64,000 bases of DNA from Pseudohalocynthiibacter aestuariivivens (GCF_011040495.1 NZ_CP049037.1:3534001-3598000); one strand, 5' to 3'; shown: positions 35,399 through 45,139, numbered from the stretch's first letter. The notes: a model not told the origin generated them from the letters alone. Numbers and translations are program-made.

Positions 35399-36171
35399 TT
35401 GTCCGGGTCGCCCGGATAGACCCCCAGATAAGGCCCATGTGACTGATAGCCCATCAAGCGGCGGACTTGGTCGGGATACGAATCCGCCTTCTCGCGAGGA
35501 ACGGAGAGGTACATGTTCTCTTCCTGTCGCAGCCAGCCCAGCGAATAGGTGGTGATCAGTCCGGTACGCGGCTCGGTGCTTTCATTCTTGCCACCGCCAT
35601 GCACGGTACCACCGAGATAGAACAGCACCGACCCGCGCGGCATGGCCGCCTGCGTGACATCCGTTTCGGGGATGTCCTTGATCTTGCGCAGGTCCTGCGA
35701 CCCGGGAACGACGCGGGTGGCGCCGTTTTCAATAGTAAAATCGGTCAGCGCCCACATCGCGGAAATCTGGAATTCCACGCCGGGAATGCGAATGGGGTAG
35801 AAGTCGTCGTCGCGGTGCAACTGTTGACCACCTTCGCCGGGGTGTATTTCGATCGCGGTGGAACTGCCCAGCCGATAGGTCTTGCAATGGCGTTTCAGCA
35901 CGCGGTCGGCGACGCCCATGACCAGATCATGTGCAATCAGGTCCGCCGAAGCGGTACTGTAGGCCAGAATGCTGGCCAGTCTGCGCGTTTTGAACCCGTT
36001 AAAGTCATTGGCGAACTTATCGCCTTGCTCATCGAATGGTGCGTCGAAATCCGCCAGTATCTGGTCCAGCAGAGCAGGCTCTGCGAGGTTTTCAACGATT
36101 ACGCCGCCGTCAGATAGCAGGGCCTCTGCCACAGCATCCGCGTCATTGTTCAGTCTCTTGATATCAACCAT
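35380..36171 (-). CDS. Phytanoyl-CoA dioxygenase (PhyH)-family Fe(II)/2-oxoglutarate oxygenase
   Basis: Start at ATG 36171, overlapping the aminotransferase stop by eight bases. The 263-residue protein has the double-stranded beta-helix metal triad: His119-x-Asp121 (QLHRDDD) and distal His191 (GGTVHGGG), with Arg202 (TEPRTG) placed to bind 2-oxoglutarate. It would hydroxylate or oxidatively demethylate a small substrate, consuming O2 and 2-oxoglutarate. Last gene of an operon of oxidoreductases, a GcvT-fold protein and an aminotransferase. Ectoine hydroxylase belongs to the same broad family, but no ectoine genes are present. Confidence 0.85.
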   Translation of the reverse strand: MVDIKRLNNDADAVAEALLSDGGVIVENLAEPALLDQILADFDAPFDEQGDKFANDFNGFKTRRLASILAYSTASADLIAHDLVMGVADRVLKRHCKTYRLGSSTAIEIHPGEGGQQLHRDDDFYPIRIPGVEFQISAMWALTDFTIENGATRVVPGSQDLRKIKDIPETDVTQAAMPRGSVLFYLGGTVHGGGKNESTEPRTGLITTYSLGWLRQEENMYLSVPREKADSYPDQVRRLMGYQSHGPYLGVYPGDPDNHWFDA

Positions 36172-37555
36172 TGTACTCTGCGCTGAGCTTTTCCAGCCCC
36201 GCCTCCATGATGTCGAACATATCGTCAATTTCTTCTTTGCTGATGATCAGCGGTGGCGAGAATACCGCCATATTCCCGAACGGACGCAGCATCAGCCCCA
36301 TTTCCTCGCAAGCCATATCCAGCTTGGCGCCGAACTTGAGATGCGCGTCGAAGGTTTCTTGCGGCAGGTCTGGGCGACACTCGATACACCCCAGCAATCC
36401 CATGCCGCGTACGTCGCCGACAATGTCGAACTTTTCGCCTATCGCCTTCAACCGATCCTGAAAATGCGGTGTGACGCGCTGCACATGGCCGAGGATATCC
36501 TCATCTTCCATGATCTCGATATTCTTGAGTGCCGCAGCGCAACTGACAGGGTGACCGGTGTAGGTGTAGCCGTTGTAGAACACCTCTTCGCCGGTTGGAT
36601 CCTCCATGCGCTTCATCAGCGCGTTGGACATGATGCACGCGCCCAGCGGCAGATAGCCTGATGTCAGCCCTTTGGCGCAGGTGATCATGTCGGGCACAAT
36701 GTCGAACACTTCCTCGGAGGCGAACCAATGCCCGAGGCGGCCAAATCCGGTCACAACCTCGTCGGAAATATAGAGAATGTCATGCTTGCGACAGAGATCG
36801 AGCGTGCGCTTGTGGTAGCCGGGCGGCGGCACGATGACCCCTCCCGAGCACAGGATGGGTTCGGCGATGAATGCACCGATATTGTCCGCACCTTCGCTTT
36901 CGATCAGCGCCTCCATATCGGCAACTTTCTGATCGCACCACTGGTCCAGCGTTGTGCCCTCGGGGCGACCATAGGGATTCACATCAGGCAGGAAACGCAC
37001 CAGATCGCTGGCATTGTCGTATTTGGTGTTGAACCGCTCCTTGCCAGTCACGGAAGAGGCGAGATAGGTCGATCCGTGATAACCTTTCTCGCGGGCCATG
37101 ATCAGCTTCTTCTCGGGCCGTCCGAGACGGTTGTTGTAAAACTGTACGGTGCGCAGTGCGGTATCGACAGCGGTGGAGCCGCCGGTGGTGAAGAACACGG
37201 TATCTAGGTCGCCGGGCGTCATCTCGGCAATCTTGCGCGCCAATATCGCCGCGGGTTCGGATGTCGAGGACCAAGGCGAGGCATAGGGCATTTCCATCAC
37301 CTGCTTGGCGATGGCGTCGGCCATGTCTTGTCGGCCATACCCAATCTGCACGCACCACATGCCGCCGGGTCCGTCGATGAACTTCTTGCCGGTGCTGTCC
37401 CACACGTAGATGCCCTTGGCAGTGTTGATCCGCATGTAATCATCCGTGCGCCAACTGTCAGTGGTGGCCCAAGGGTGCAGGTTATGGTCGCGGTCCCAGT
37501 CGGTGATGTCGGCATCACTGGGGCTGTTGGCGGGGGCGGTTGCAAGGTCGGTCAT
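36164..37555 (-). CDS. Class III PLP-dependent aminotransferase (omega-amino acid type)
   Basis: A 463-residue fold type I enzyme. Visible landmarks are [16 protein letters not shown] (phosphate cup), [14 protein letters not shown], Asp265 in [14 protein letters not shown] and the PLP lysine at about Lys295 ([17 protein letters not shown]). It resembles omega-amino acid-pyruvate or taurine-pyruvate aminotransferases. It would deaminate the amine or amino acid handled by this operon. The protein is clearly different from the class III enzyme at 15716 in its N-terminus and its insert structure. Confidence 0.9.
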   Translation of the reverse strand: MTDLATAPANSPSDADITDWDRDHNLHPWATTDSWRTDDYMRINTAKGIYVWDSTGKKFIDGPGGMWCVQIGYGRQDMADAIAKQVMEMPYASPWSSTSEPAAILARKIAEMTPGDLDTVFFTTGGSTAVDTALRTVQFYNNRLGRPEKKLIMAREKGYHGSTYLASSVTGKERFNTKYDNASDLVRFLPDVNPYGRPEGTTLDQWCDQKVADMEALIESEGADNIGAFIAEPILCSGGVIVPPPGYHKRTLDLCRKHDILYISDEVVTGFGRLGHWFASEEVFDIVPDMITCAKGLTSGYLPLGACIMSNALMKRMEDPTGEEVFYNGYTYTGHPVSCAAALKNIEIMEDEDILGHVQRVTPHFQDRLKAIGEKFDIVGDVRGMGLLGCIECRPDLPQETFDAHLKFGAKLDMACEEMGLMLRPFGNMAVFSPPLIISKEEIDDMFDIMEAGLEKLSAEYNG

Positions 37556-37598
37556 CGGTTTCTCCGGTTTGAAGTCTGTGAGGCGCGGCGATCTGTGG

Positions 37599-38777
37599 TC
37601 ACAATCGGCCGGGCGGTGTTGCGCGGGCGCGCGCCGGGGCGAAGAACGGCGTCGTCATCGGGGTGAGCCGGGCCATGCGCGTGGTCCAGCGGCCTTCTTC
37701 GGATGTATAAATCTCGGCCCAGAGATCAGGCGCGCGGGGACGGGCGTAGGACGTCTTGACATGCGCCAGTGCGATGTTGCGCTTGGCCGTCGGTGACCAC
37801 AGGCCCGACGTGATATGGCCCACCTCGCGCCGTTTGCGGTGATAGACCAGTGCGCTGTTGGCGGGCTTGAACCCTTCAACATCCAGTTTCATCAGCAGGC
37901 TGCGCGGTGCGTCCTGTGCGGCGCGCAGGGCACGGCGACCGTTAAAGTGGCCTTTGTCCCAGTTAACCTGCCAGCCTAAGCCCAGTTCGAACGGGGTCTG
38001 TCCGCGATGCAGCCGTTCGGTGGCGTGAACGGGTTGAAAATCAATCCCGGCGGCCAGATAGCCGGCCTCAATCCGGGCGATGTTGACCGCCTCGTATCCG
38101 ATCGCGCGCAGGCCCTGATGCGTGCTTGCCTGCCAAATCCGATCCCAGAGCGGCAGGGCCGCATCGCGGTCGGTCCACAACTCGTACCCCAGATCGCCGG
38201 TAAAGCCGGTGCGCGAAATCACCAAACCCGGCTCGACTTCGGCGTGGTCGAAGGGTTTCATCTGCGCCACCTCCAGACCGGCCGCCTCAAGGATCGCATA
38301 GGAGGTCGGCCCTTGCAGTGCGAGGGCCGCGAGAGTGTCGGTTTCGTCGATCACATCAGCGTCCATGCCCCATGTGGCATCCAACAGCCATGTCAGCATC
38401 GGTTCCTGACAGCACAGCCGCCAGTCATTCTCGGCCAGACGAAAGAGCGTGCCGTCGTCTATGACCATCCCCTCTTCGTCGCACCAGACGCAATAGCCGA
38501 CGCGGCCCACGCGGATTTTTGCTGCATCGCGGGTGATCAGCCGATTTATCGCGGTCAGCGCGCCGGGGCCGGTAATCCGATATTTCTTCATCGGCGATAT
38601 ATCAAAGAGCGCGGCCTGATTGCGCAGCGCGAAATATTCGAACTCCACATTATCCAGCGATGCGGGGGCGATGTATCCGGCCCAGCCATACCATGCCTTG
38701 CTGCGGCTCTGCTCTTCCAATCGGGGCTGAAAAGGGCCACCACGCAGGCCGAGTGCGGGATCGGTGAAAATACTCAT
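37599..38777 (-). CDS. GcvT-fold aminomethyltransferase-family protein
   Basis: ATG 38777 overlaps the upstream oxidoreductase stop by ATGA; earlier in-frame codons lie inside that gene. The 392 residues carry the folate-binding GcvT fold: [23 protein letters not shown] near residues 46-68, [25 protein letters not shown] and a C-terminal barrel with [15 protein letters not shown]. The family includes glycine cleavage T-protein, folate domains of demethylating dehydrogenases and the DMSP demethylase DmdA. No gcvH or gcvP is nearby, so a stand-alone methyl- or methylene-transfer role to tetrahydrofolate is more likely than glycine cleavage. The substrate is unknown. Confidence 0.82.
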   Translation of the reverse strand: MSIFTDPALGLRGGPFQPRLEEQSRSKAWYGWAGYIAPASLDNVEFEYFALRNQAALFDISPMKKYRITGPGALTAINRLITRDAAKIRVGRVGYCVWCDEEGMVIDDGTLFRLAENDWRLCCQEPMLTWLLDATWGMDADVIDETDTLAALALQGPTSYAILEAAGLEVAQMKPFDHAEVEPGLVISRTGFTGDLGYELWTDRDAALPLWDRIWQASTHQGLRAIGYEAVNIARIEAGYLAAGIDFQPVHATERLHRGQTPFELGLGWQVNWDKGHFNGRRALRAAQDAPRSLLMKLDVEGFKPANSALVYHRKRREVGHITSGLWSPTAKRNIALAHVKTSYARPRAPDLWAEIYTSEEGRWTTRMARLTPMTTPFFAPARARATPPGRL

Positions 38778-40330
38778 TTGCGCCCTTCCGCCGCTAGGGC
38801 GACCAGCGCCGCGTTGCGCCCCGCCAGCCCCATGATATCGCCTCCCGGATGCGCCGACGCACCGCAAAGGTAGAGGCCATCCGGCCCCAGCGCATAGCGC
38901 CCCAGCCCGCTGGCCGGGCGCAGTGTCAGCAACTGATCAAGGCTCATTTCCGCGTGGTGCCAATGCCCACCCGGCGCGCCGGTCTCAGCCTCGATATCGG
39001 CAGGGGTCAGAACTTCTGTCGCGGTGATCTGCCCGGGCAGATCGGGCATGTAGGCGGCGAGCGTGTCGATGGCTGTTTTGGCCAGGGCTTTCTTGGCCGT
39101 TTCGGTCCAGCCCCCCTGCAAATCGCATGGCGCGTATTGCACGATGGCGGATAGAAGATGACCACCATCCGGGGCGAGAGTGGGGTCTGTGATGGATGGT
39201 ATGATCGCCTCAATCACCGGGGCAGATGACATCTCGCGGTACTTTGAGGGGTTGAAGGCGCGCTCGACATAAGCTGCAGAGGGCGCGACGACCATACGCG
39301 CGCCGGTCAGGCTATCGGGCAGGCCGGAGATCGCTGGCAGTCCACCAAGGCGCAGATTGACCTTGGCCGCCGTGCCCCGCGCGCGGACGTTGCGAATGCG
39401 CCGCGCGGCCTCGATATCGAAATGCTGCGGCCCGGCAAGGCGGCAGGTGGCCTCGGCTCCTGTACTGGTCAGGACCAGCGGCGCAGTGAGGCGACGACCA
39501 TCGGACGTCTCGACACCGGTGACTGCGCCATTCTCGATCAACAATCGGGAAACGCTTACGCCTGTCTCTATCCGGCAGCCCGCACCGCGTGCGGCTCCGG
39601 CGAAGGCGCCGCAAAGCGCGGTCATGCCACCCATTGGTAGCGTGGCCTCGCCGCCATGCCCCATCCGGTAAATCAGGCTAAAGACCGTGCCGGGCGCGCG
39701 CGGTCCCATCGCTGCGCCGCGCACTGCATCGGCGGCCAGCAGACCGGCCATCGGGCCATCGGGCATTTCGTCCAGAATCGTGTCGAACGCGTTGGACAGC
39801 AACACGCGCAGGAAATTGCGCATTTCATCCCGACCCATCCGCTTGATCCCGAGGCCAAGCCATCCGAGTCGCGTCAATTGCCGTAATGCGCCGCGTGAGG
39901 CCAGAGGGGCGTCAAAACCAGGTGGCGCATTCTCGGCCAACTGCCGTAGCAGGGCACCGTATTTGACCAGTCTATCGTGCAGAGTGCGGTAGGCATCTGC
40001 GTCAGGATGCGCACTGCCATCCGTCAGCGTCGCCTTACCGGCGTGCAGCACGACATGCGCGCCATCGGGTGCCAGCGCCACAGTGGGCAGTGGCGTTGTG
40101 CGAAATGGCCAGCCACCCTTGCCCAGGCCGATATCGGCGCGGACAACCGCGCTGAGATTATATAGCAGATGCGCGCACCGCGGTGCGCCATCGGGGCCGG
40201 GGGCAGCCATGCCGCCCAGTGTCTCGGACTGTTCCAGCAGACAGACGGATTTGCCGCGCCTAGCCAGCACGCTCGCCGCGCTCAGCCCGTTGATTCCGCC
40301 GCCGATTATGATTGCGTCAAAGCGGCTCAT
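38774..40330 (-). CDS. PYROXD2/phytoene-desaturase-like FAD oxidoreductase (first of a pair)
   Basis: The 518-residue protein starts with the Rossmann motif IIIGGGINGLSAASVLARRGKSVCLLEQ. Near the C-terminus is GPDGLYLCGASAHPGGDIMGLAGRNAA, the FAD-binding ending of the CrtI/PYROXD2 superfamily. No other carotenoid gene is nearby, so a desaturase role in pigment synthesis is unlikely. It is overlapped by ATGA at both ends. Together with the related 545-residue protein it may form a two-subunit amine dehydrogenase; this is inference from the tight pairing. Confidence 0.8.
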   Translation of the reverse strand: MSRFDAIIIGGGINGLSAASVLARRGKSVCLLEQSETLGGMAAPGPDGAPRCAHLLYNLSAVVRADIGLGKGGWPFRTTPLPTVALAPDGAHVVLHAGKATLTDGSAHPDADAYRTLHDRLVKYGALLRQLAENAPPGFDAPLASRGALRQLTRLGWLGLGIKRMGRDEMRNFLRVLLSNAFDTILDEMPDGPMAGLLAADAVRGAAMGPRAPGTVFSLIYRMGHGGEATLPMGGMTALCGAFAGAARGAGCRIETGVSVSRLLIENGAVTGVETSDGRRLTAPLVLTSTGAEATCRLAGPQHFDIEAARRIRNVRARGTAAKVNLRLGGLPAISGLPDSLTGARMVVAPSAAYVERAFNPSKYREMSSAPVIEAIIPSITDPTLAPDGGHLLSAIVQYAPCDLQGGWTETAKKALAKTAIDTLAAYMPDLPGQITATEVLTPADIEAETGAPGGHWHHAEMSLDQLLTLRPASGLGRYALGPDGLYLCGASAHPGGDIMGLAGRNAALVALAAEGRK

Positions 40331-41964
40331 GCGGCGTAGCCTTTCATCCGTTTGTCGCGGGTTTCACGGCGCAGGATCGTGCGCGCGGCATTGGCACCGG
40401 GGGCACCCATGACGCCACCACCGGGATGCGCTGAGGACCCGACCAGATACAGCCCCTTGATGGGCGACTCGTACCGGGCAAAGCCTGGTACAGGACGGTT
40501 AAACAACAGTTGGTCGAATGTCAGTTCACCCTGAAAGATGTTGCCCTCAGTCAGCCCTACTTCACGTTCGATATCTGCGGGGCTGCGCACTTCCTTGTGT
40601 ACGATACGCTCACGTATGTCGGGGCAGGCGATGGCGATCTGGTCTATGACGGCCTCGGCCATGGCGGCGCGCTGCGCATCATCCCAGTTTGCGCCAGCCC
40701 GGATGCCGTCGACCTCCAGATCATAGGGGGCGTACTGCACGAATACCGTCATCATGTGGCTGCCTGTCGGCGCCATGGTGGGATCTATCTGACTGGGGAT
40801 CAGCATGTCGATATAGGGCCTGACTGACCAGCGCCCGTCCTTCCAGTCATCATAGGCGCGCTCCAGATCCATCAAGCTTTCGGAGACGTGCATATCGCCA
40901 CGCAGGAAGCTGGCATGAGCAGGGGCCGCAGGCATGTCAGGCATCCGGTCGAGCGCGATGTTCAGCTTGGCCGATGAGCCGCGTATTTTGAATCGCTCGA
41001 CGCCCTTAACGAAGTCACCGGGTAGTTTAGCGCGCGGAACGTGGTTCAGGAATGTGCGCTTTACATCCATGTTGGAGGCCACAACAGGCGCATGGAATGT
41101 GTCGCCGTTTTCCAGTGCCACGCCAGTTACGCGGCCATCCTCGATGATGAACTCCTCGACACCCGACCCCGTCAGGATCGTGCCGTCGTGATCCTTGAAT
41201 GCTGCGGCCATCGAGGCCGAAATCGCGCCCATTCCGCCGCGGGCAAACCCCCATGCGCCGATGCCACCATCAATGTCGCCCATGTAATGGTGCAACAGAA
41301 CATAGGCCGTGCCGGGAGAATAGACGCCCAAACCGGTACCGATAATGCCGGAGCCCGCCAAATGCGCCTTGATCAGGTCATTTTCGAAATGTTCATCTAG
41401 AAGATCACCAATGGACATAGTCCAGAAGCGCAGTGTTTCGCCCAATTCCTTCTTGCCCAGCCCGTGGGCCTTTTTCACCAGATATGCCAGTTCACTCAGG
41501 TCGCGTGGACGCATTGACGTGGGATCGGGTGCATCGCGCAGGAGGAAGGGACGAATGAACCGGCATTGGCGCATGATCGCCTGACTGTAATGGGCGTAAG
41601 CATCCGCATCGCGGGGGGAGTGGCGCGCCATTTCACGGCGCAACGCATCATGATCCGAGTAGTAGGCGAAGTAGTCGCCGCTCTTGGTAAAGCTGGCGCC
41701 GCCTTCGTAGGGGATGACTTGCAGGCCGTATCTGGGCAGGTCTAGATCGCGTACAATCTCGCGCCGCAACAGCGAGCAGACGTACGAGCAGTTTGAGTAG
41801 GTCCAGCCCTCGTGCAGCGAGCGGCTGACTGCCGCGCCACCGATCCAGTCGTTTTTTTCGACCACCAATACCTGCAAGCCAGCGCGCGCCAGATAGGCGG
41901 CAGTGGTCAGGCCATTATGGCCCGCGCCAGCGATGATCGCGTCATATGATGTCTGTTTTGCCAT
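40327..41964 (-). CDS. PYROXD2/phytoene-desaturase-like FAD oxidoreductase (second of a pair)
   Basis: This 545-residue relative of the previous protein opens with AIIAGAGHNGLTTAAYLARAGLQVLVVEK and WIGGAAVSRSLHEGWTYSNCSYV. It ends in KGLYLVGSSAHPGGGVMGAPGANAA. The GAGHNGL and SSAHPGGGV motifs are those of PYROXD2-type proteins, whose substrates are mostly unknown. It is the first gene of the five-gene operon and faces a TetR gene across an AT-rich dyad-bearing spacer. The hydrophobic regions could indicate membrane association, but no clear transmembrane helix is seen. Confidence 0.8.
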   Translation of the reverse strand: MAKQTSYDAIIAGAGHNGLTTAAYLARAGLQVLVVEKNDWIGGAAVSRSLHEGWTYSNCSYVCSLLRREIVRDLDLPRYGLQVIPYEGGASFTKSGDYFAYYSDHDALRREMARHSPRDADAYAHYSQAIMRQCRFIRPFLLRDAPDPTSMRPRDLSELAYLVKKAHGLGKKELGETLRFWTMSIGDLLDEHFENDLIKAHLAGSGIIGTGLGVYSPGTAYVLLHHYMGDIDGGIGAWGFARGGMGAISASMAAAFKDHDGTILTGSGVEEFIIEDGRVTGVALENGDTFHAPVVASNMDVKRTFLNHVPRAKLPGDFVKGVERFKIRGSSAKLNIALDRMPDMPAAPAHASFLRGDMHVSESLMDLERAYDDWKDGRWSVRPYIDMLIPSQIDPTMAPTGSHMMTVFVQYAPYDLEVDGIRAGANWDDAQRAAMAEAVIDQIAIACPDIRERIVHKEVRSPADIEREVGLTEGNIFQGELTFDQLLFNRPVPGFARYESPIKGLYLVGSSAHPGGGVMGAPGANAARTILRRETRDKRMKGYAA

Positions 41965-42015
41965 GAATTTGAAATCCTGAAGCCAGACTAGACTGGAGTT
42001 GAGTGTTTCGTAAAG

Positions 42016-42047
42016 TTTATTTGAGTAAATAAATAAAATTTTTTACT
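42016..42047. promoter_or_regulatory. AT-rich dyad between the PYROXD2-like operon and the TetR gene
   Basis: TTTATTT (42016-42022) and AAATAAA (42027-42033) form one inverted repeat. A second, overlapping one is AGTAAA (42024-42029) with TTTACT (42042-42047). The region is strikingly AT-rich against GC-rich neighbours and lies in the divergent promoter, so it is a candidate TetR site or promoter core. Confidence 0.4.
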
Positions 42048-42105
42048 GACGAGGCTGAATTTCTGTGACAAAATAGGGAATATGGCGTCGACAATGGGAT
42101 GATTA

Positions 42106-42750
42106 ATGGCGGAATCACGCACTAAGCCGCGCAAAGAGCGCACCGAAAATGCGAATCGGCGACGGCGACAGTTGCTGGATGCGGCGAAGCGGTCGATCCT
42201 AGCGCATGGTCTGGCCAGGACAACGCTGGCAACCGTGGCCGAAGAGGCTGGGCTAAGTCAGGGCGTGGCGGCGTTTTATTTCAAGTCCAAGAATGGCCTG
42301 TTGGCCGAGACGCTGCGCGATCTCTACTCCCAGTACGAGGTGCTCTGGATGGGCGCGCTGGAGCGGGCAGGGAGTGATCCGCGCGATCAGCTAAGCGCGC
42401 TGATCGCCACAGATTTTGAAGCTAAGGCCTGCGGACCGAAGGTGCTGCCGCTCTGGTTCGCGTTCTGGGGGGAGCTGCGCTTTTCCGCGCAATATGCCGA
42501 AGTTGCGCAAGAATTCGACCAGCGTCGCCGCGAGGCGCTGACGCGGGTCTGGGATGCGTTGATACAGAATGGCGCATCTGGGGATGCTGATGAGTTGTGT
42601 GACTGGATGGAAACGCTGACGGATGGGTATTGGCAACATTTGCACATCGCGCCGGGTGGAATGACGCGCGCGCGCGCAGAACGTGCCGCGCGGGTCTGTC
42701 TGGCCAGGCTGGTGCCAGCATTGGTGGGGAGTATTGACGCAGATAAATAG
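42106..42750 (+). CDS. TetR-family regulator, BetI-like
   Basis: A 214-residue TetR protein with the helix-turn-helix at about residues 38-66 (TTLATVAEEAGLSQGVAAFYFKSKNGLLAETL), a wording close to BetI. The C-terminal ligand domain contains SALIATDFEAKACGPKVLPLWFAFWGEL, also BetI-like. It faces the PYROXD2-like operon and is followed by a promoter region with a TGAATGAACATTCA palindrome and the third polyamine-type importer. It probably represses one or both. The ligand may be a quaternary or methylated amine, by analogy with BetI and choline. Confidence 0.88.
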   Translation: MAESRTKPRKERTENANRRRRQLLDAAKRSILAHGLARTTLATVAEEAGLSQGVAAFYFKSKNGLLAETLRDLYSQYEVLWMGALERAGSDPRDQLSALIATDFEAKACGPKVLPLWFAFWGELRFSAQYAEVAQEFDQRRREALTRVWDALIQNGASGDADELCDWMETLTDGYWQHLHIAPGGMTRARAERAARVCLARLVPALVGSIDADK

Positions 42751-42866
42751 AAAATCACTGTGCTGCGCATCAGGCATATCAGATCGGCCAAGCATAATCC
42801 GGCAATAGTCGGAGGATATGAATAATGGCTCAATGGTCGACCTGATTTGATTTGCTGTTCAGTTAC

Positions 42867-42880
42867 TGAATGAACATTCA
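42867..42880. promoter_or_regulatory. TGAATGAACATTCA near-palindrome in the 262-bp promoter region of the third ABC operon
   Basis: The core TGAATG-AA-CATTCA is flanked by TTAC on the left and ATAAG on the right, extending the dyad. It matches 13 of 14 bases of the palindrome at 33907-33920. It lies about 130 bp before the binding-protein gene. Nothing else is recognised between 42751 and 43012. Confidence 0.6.
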
Positions 42881-43012
42881 ATAAGTGGATGCCGAGGTCC
42901 CGCCCTGCATGACTACATTCTTTTACATTGACGGACGCATGTAGACCGGGTGATCATCCACACATAACAGGCGCGGAACAATCCGGGCCATACCAAAGGG
43001 AGTCTGACAGAG

Positions 43013-44140
43013 ATGGATGTTGTTGATCAGCTAGGCGCCATGCGCGAAGGCAAAATGAGCCGCCGTGCATTCACGCGCTCACTACTGGCAAGTGGCGTGG
43101 CGATTGCGAGCGTTCCGGTCGGCGCAAGGCGCGCGATGGCTGCGGCCGAAGATCAGGGAACGTATTTTACATGGGGTGGGTACGACATCCCTGAATTGTT
43201 CCAACCCTACAATGAAGCCAACGGCGAGTTGCCTAATTTCGCCGTGTTCGGTGGCTCTGAAGAGGCGCTGACCAAGATGCGCGGCGGTTTCGTCGTAGAT
43301 GTTTCGCACCCCTGCAATTCGGCCCTGCCGCGCTGGGTCAAGACGGGTCTGTTCCAATCAATCGACACGTCGCGCCTTAGCAATTGGCCCGATGTGATGC
43401 CGGAACTGGTCGATCTGCCGGGCAATATGGCTGAAGGCAACGACATCTGGATGGCGCCCTTTGACTGGGGGCAGACATCAATCACCTACCGGACCGATCT
43501 GATCGATCTGGAAGGTGAGGAAGAAAGCTGGGATATCCTGTGGGACCCCAAGTACAAGGGCAAGCTGGGATCGCTGGGCGCGGGCGCGGACGCGTGGTGG
43601 ATCGGTGCAATTAAGGCCGGTGTGCCGTTCGATCAGCTCGATACGCCAGAAGCGTTCGAAAAGATCGCCGCAGTGATGCGCGAGCAACGTCCACTGATCC
43701 GCACATATACGGATGATAACACCACGCTTGAACAGGCACTGTCGTCGGGTGAGATGGTCGCGTCCATGACGTGGAACAGCTCTGCAGTGCAATTGCAGGC
43801 CGAAGGCGTGCCAGTCAAGTTCGCCAAGCCGAAAGAGGGCGCTCTGACTTGGGTATGTGGTCTGATGGTGCACAAGGATGCGCCCAAACTGGACAAGGCA
43901 TACGAGATTATCGACAGCCTGATCAGCGTCGAAAGCGGCAAGTTCCTGATTGGCGATTACGGATATGGCCATTCCAACAAGAAGGCGTTCGATGAGTTCG
44001 ACGAAGAGACCCTTACGGGGCTTGGTCTAAGCAAGAACCCGATTGAAATTCTTCAGGCGGGGCACTTCCAGATACCGCAGACGCAGGAATGGGAAACCAA
44101 GATGAACGAAATGTTCGAGCAGATCAAAGCTGGTTTCTGA
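43013..44140 (+). CDS. Tat-exported polyamine-type substrate-binding protein
   Basis: The 375-residue protein begins with a twin-arginine signal (MSRRAFTRSLLASGVAIASV, cleavage near AMA-AAED). The mature portion (YFTWGGYDIPELFQPYNEAN) has the PotD/PotF opening. The downstream FDWGQTSITYRTDLIDL and MTWNSSAVQLQAEG regions fit this cluster. GGGAGTCTGACAGAG precedes the ATG. It is first in the operon and carries a perfect hairpin right after its stop. The ligand is probably a cationic amine or methylated derivative, given the linkage to N-demethylation genes. Confidence 0.88.
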   Translation: MDVVDQLGAMREGKMSRRAFTRSLLASGVAIASVPVGARRAMAAAEDQGTYFTWGGYDIPELFQPYNEANGELPNFAVFGGSEEALTKMRGGFVVDVSHPCNSALPRWVKTGLFQSIDTSRLSNWPDVMPELVDLPGNMAEGNDIWMAPFDWGQTSITYRTDLIDLEGEEESWDILWDPKYKGKLGSLGAGADAWWIGAIKAGVPFDQLDTPEAFEKIAAVMREQRPLIRTYTDDNTTLEQALSSGEMVASMTWNSSAVQLQAEGVPVKFAKPKEGALTWVCGLMVHKDAPKLDKAYEIIDSLISVESGKFLIGDYGYGHSNKKAFDEFDEETLTGLGLSKNPIEILQAGHFQIPQTQEWETKMNEMFEQIKAGF

Positions 44141-44154
44141 TTTCAACGATCCAC

Positions 44155-44185
44155 GGCCCGCCAACCTCAGGTTGGCGGGCCTTTT
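44155..44185 (+). terminator. Perfect terminator-like hairpin after the binding-protein gene
   Basis: GGCCCGCCAACC (44155-44166) pairs perfectly with GGTTGGCGGGCC (44170-44181) around a 3-nt loop, followed by TTTT (44182-44185). This is a strong Rho-independent signal located inside an apparent operon, so permease and ATPase expression is probably lower than that of the binding protein. Confidence 0.8.
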
Positions 44186-44212
44186 CAAACATTCCAGATT
44201 TGGTAGGGCCGG

Positions 44213-45139
44213 ATGACAGAAACGTCGGTTTCCAGCACGCGAAAGCAACGCGCCCGGAACAAGGGCGGGCTGAGTGGGCTGCTCCATCGCAGCGAGAACC
44301 TACGCGGTTATCTGCTGATGTCGCCGACATTGCTGGTGATGAGCATCGGTATTCTTGCACCGTTCCTGATCCTCGTAACGATGAGCCTATGGACCCGTGA
44401 CGGCTTCAGCTTTGACACGGCTCTGACGATGGCGAATTACGAACGTGCCTGGGCCGAGCCGATCTTTGGCGCGCTTCTAAAGCGATCCTTCTGGATCTCG
44501 GGGATCGCCTCAGTCGTGACTGTCGCCTTGTGCTATCCTATGGCCTACTACGTCGCCTTCCACGTCCATCGGAACAAGATGATGTGGATCATCCTGATGA
44601 CGCTGCCATTCTGGACCAGCTATCTGCTGCGGGTTTTCGCATGGAAGGTGATCCTGGGCTATGAGGGGGTGATCAACTCTGGTCTGATGGTGGTCGGATT
44701 GATCGAAGAACCACTCGAATTTTTGCTCTACAGCCGTGAGGCGGTGATTATCACGCTGGCGCATGCTTGGGCCGCGTTTGCGATCCTGCCGTTATATGTG
44801 AGCCTAGAGAAAATCGACAAATCCTTGTTGGAGGCTGCAACCGATCTGGGGGACGGGCCTGTGGCGCGATTCTTGCGGGTGACACTGCCGCTGTCTCTGC
44901 CGGGGATCATCGCTGCGGCATTCCTGATCTTTATTCCAACCACGGGCGATTACATCACCCCGGCACTTCTTGGGGGGCCCGACGGTGCGATGATCGGCAA
45001 TTTCATCCAGTTGCAATTTGGCCCAGTGAACAACTGGCCGATGGGCGCAACTCTGTCGATTGTGTTGATGTTGTGGGTGTCGGCGATCGCGCTGGTGTTC
45101 TTGTTCATCACCCGTTTGGCCAAGGATAAGATAGCATGA
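44213..45139 (+). CDS. ABC transporter permease, polyamine type (PotB-like)
   Basis: A 308-residue inner-membrane protein with a 35-residue hydrophilic N-terminus followed by about six membrane helices. The EAA loop reads EAATDLGDGPVARFLRVTLPLSLPGI. The TLPFWTSYLLRVFAWKVILG region is typical for PotB/PotH. It pairs with the next gene product, to which it is coupled by ATGA. Confidence 0.9.
   Translation: MTETSVSSTRKQRARNKGGLSGLLHRSENLRGYLLMSPTLLVMSIGILAPFLILVTMSLWTRDGFSFDTALTMANYERAWAEPIFGALLKRSFWISGIASVVTVALCYPMAYYVAFHVHRNKMMWIILMTLPFWTSYLLRVFAWKVILGYEGVINSGLMVVGLIEEPLEFLLYSREAVIITLAHAWAAFAILPLYVSLEKIDKSLLEAATDLGDGPVARFLRVTLPLSLPGIIAAAFLIFIPTTGDYITPALLGGPDGAMIGNFIQLQFGPVNNWPMGATLSIVLMLWVSAIALVFLFITRLAKDKIA

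Noticed and set aside
37599..38777. Calling the GcvT-fold protein the glycine cleavage T-protein or DMSP demethylase DmdA
   Set aside because: No gcvH or gcvP is adjacent and I cannot see DmdA-specific residues with confidence; only the fold family is supported.
35380..41964. Reading the operon as carotenoid biosynthesis because of CrtI-like proteins
   Set aside because: No phytoene synthase, cyclase or other crt gene is nearby, and the motifs GAGHNGL and SSAHPGGGV fit PYROXD2-type proteins better.
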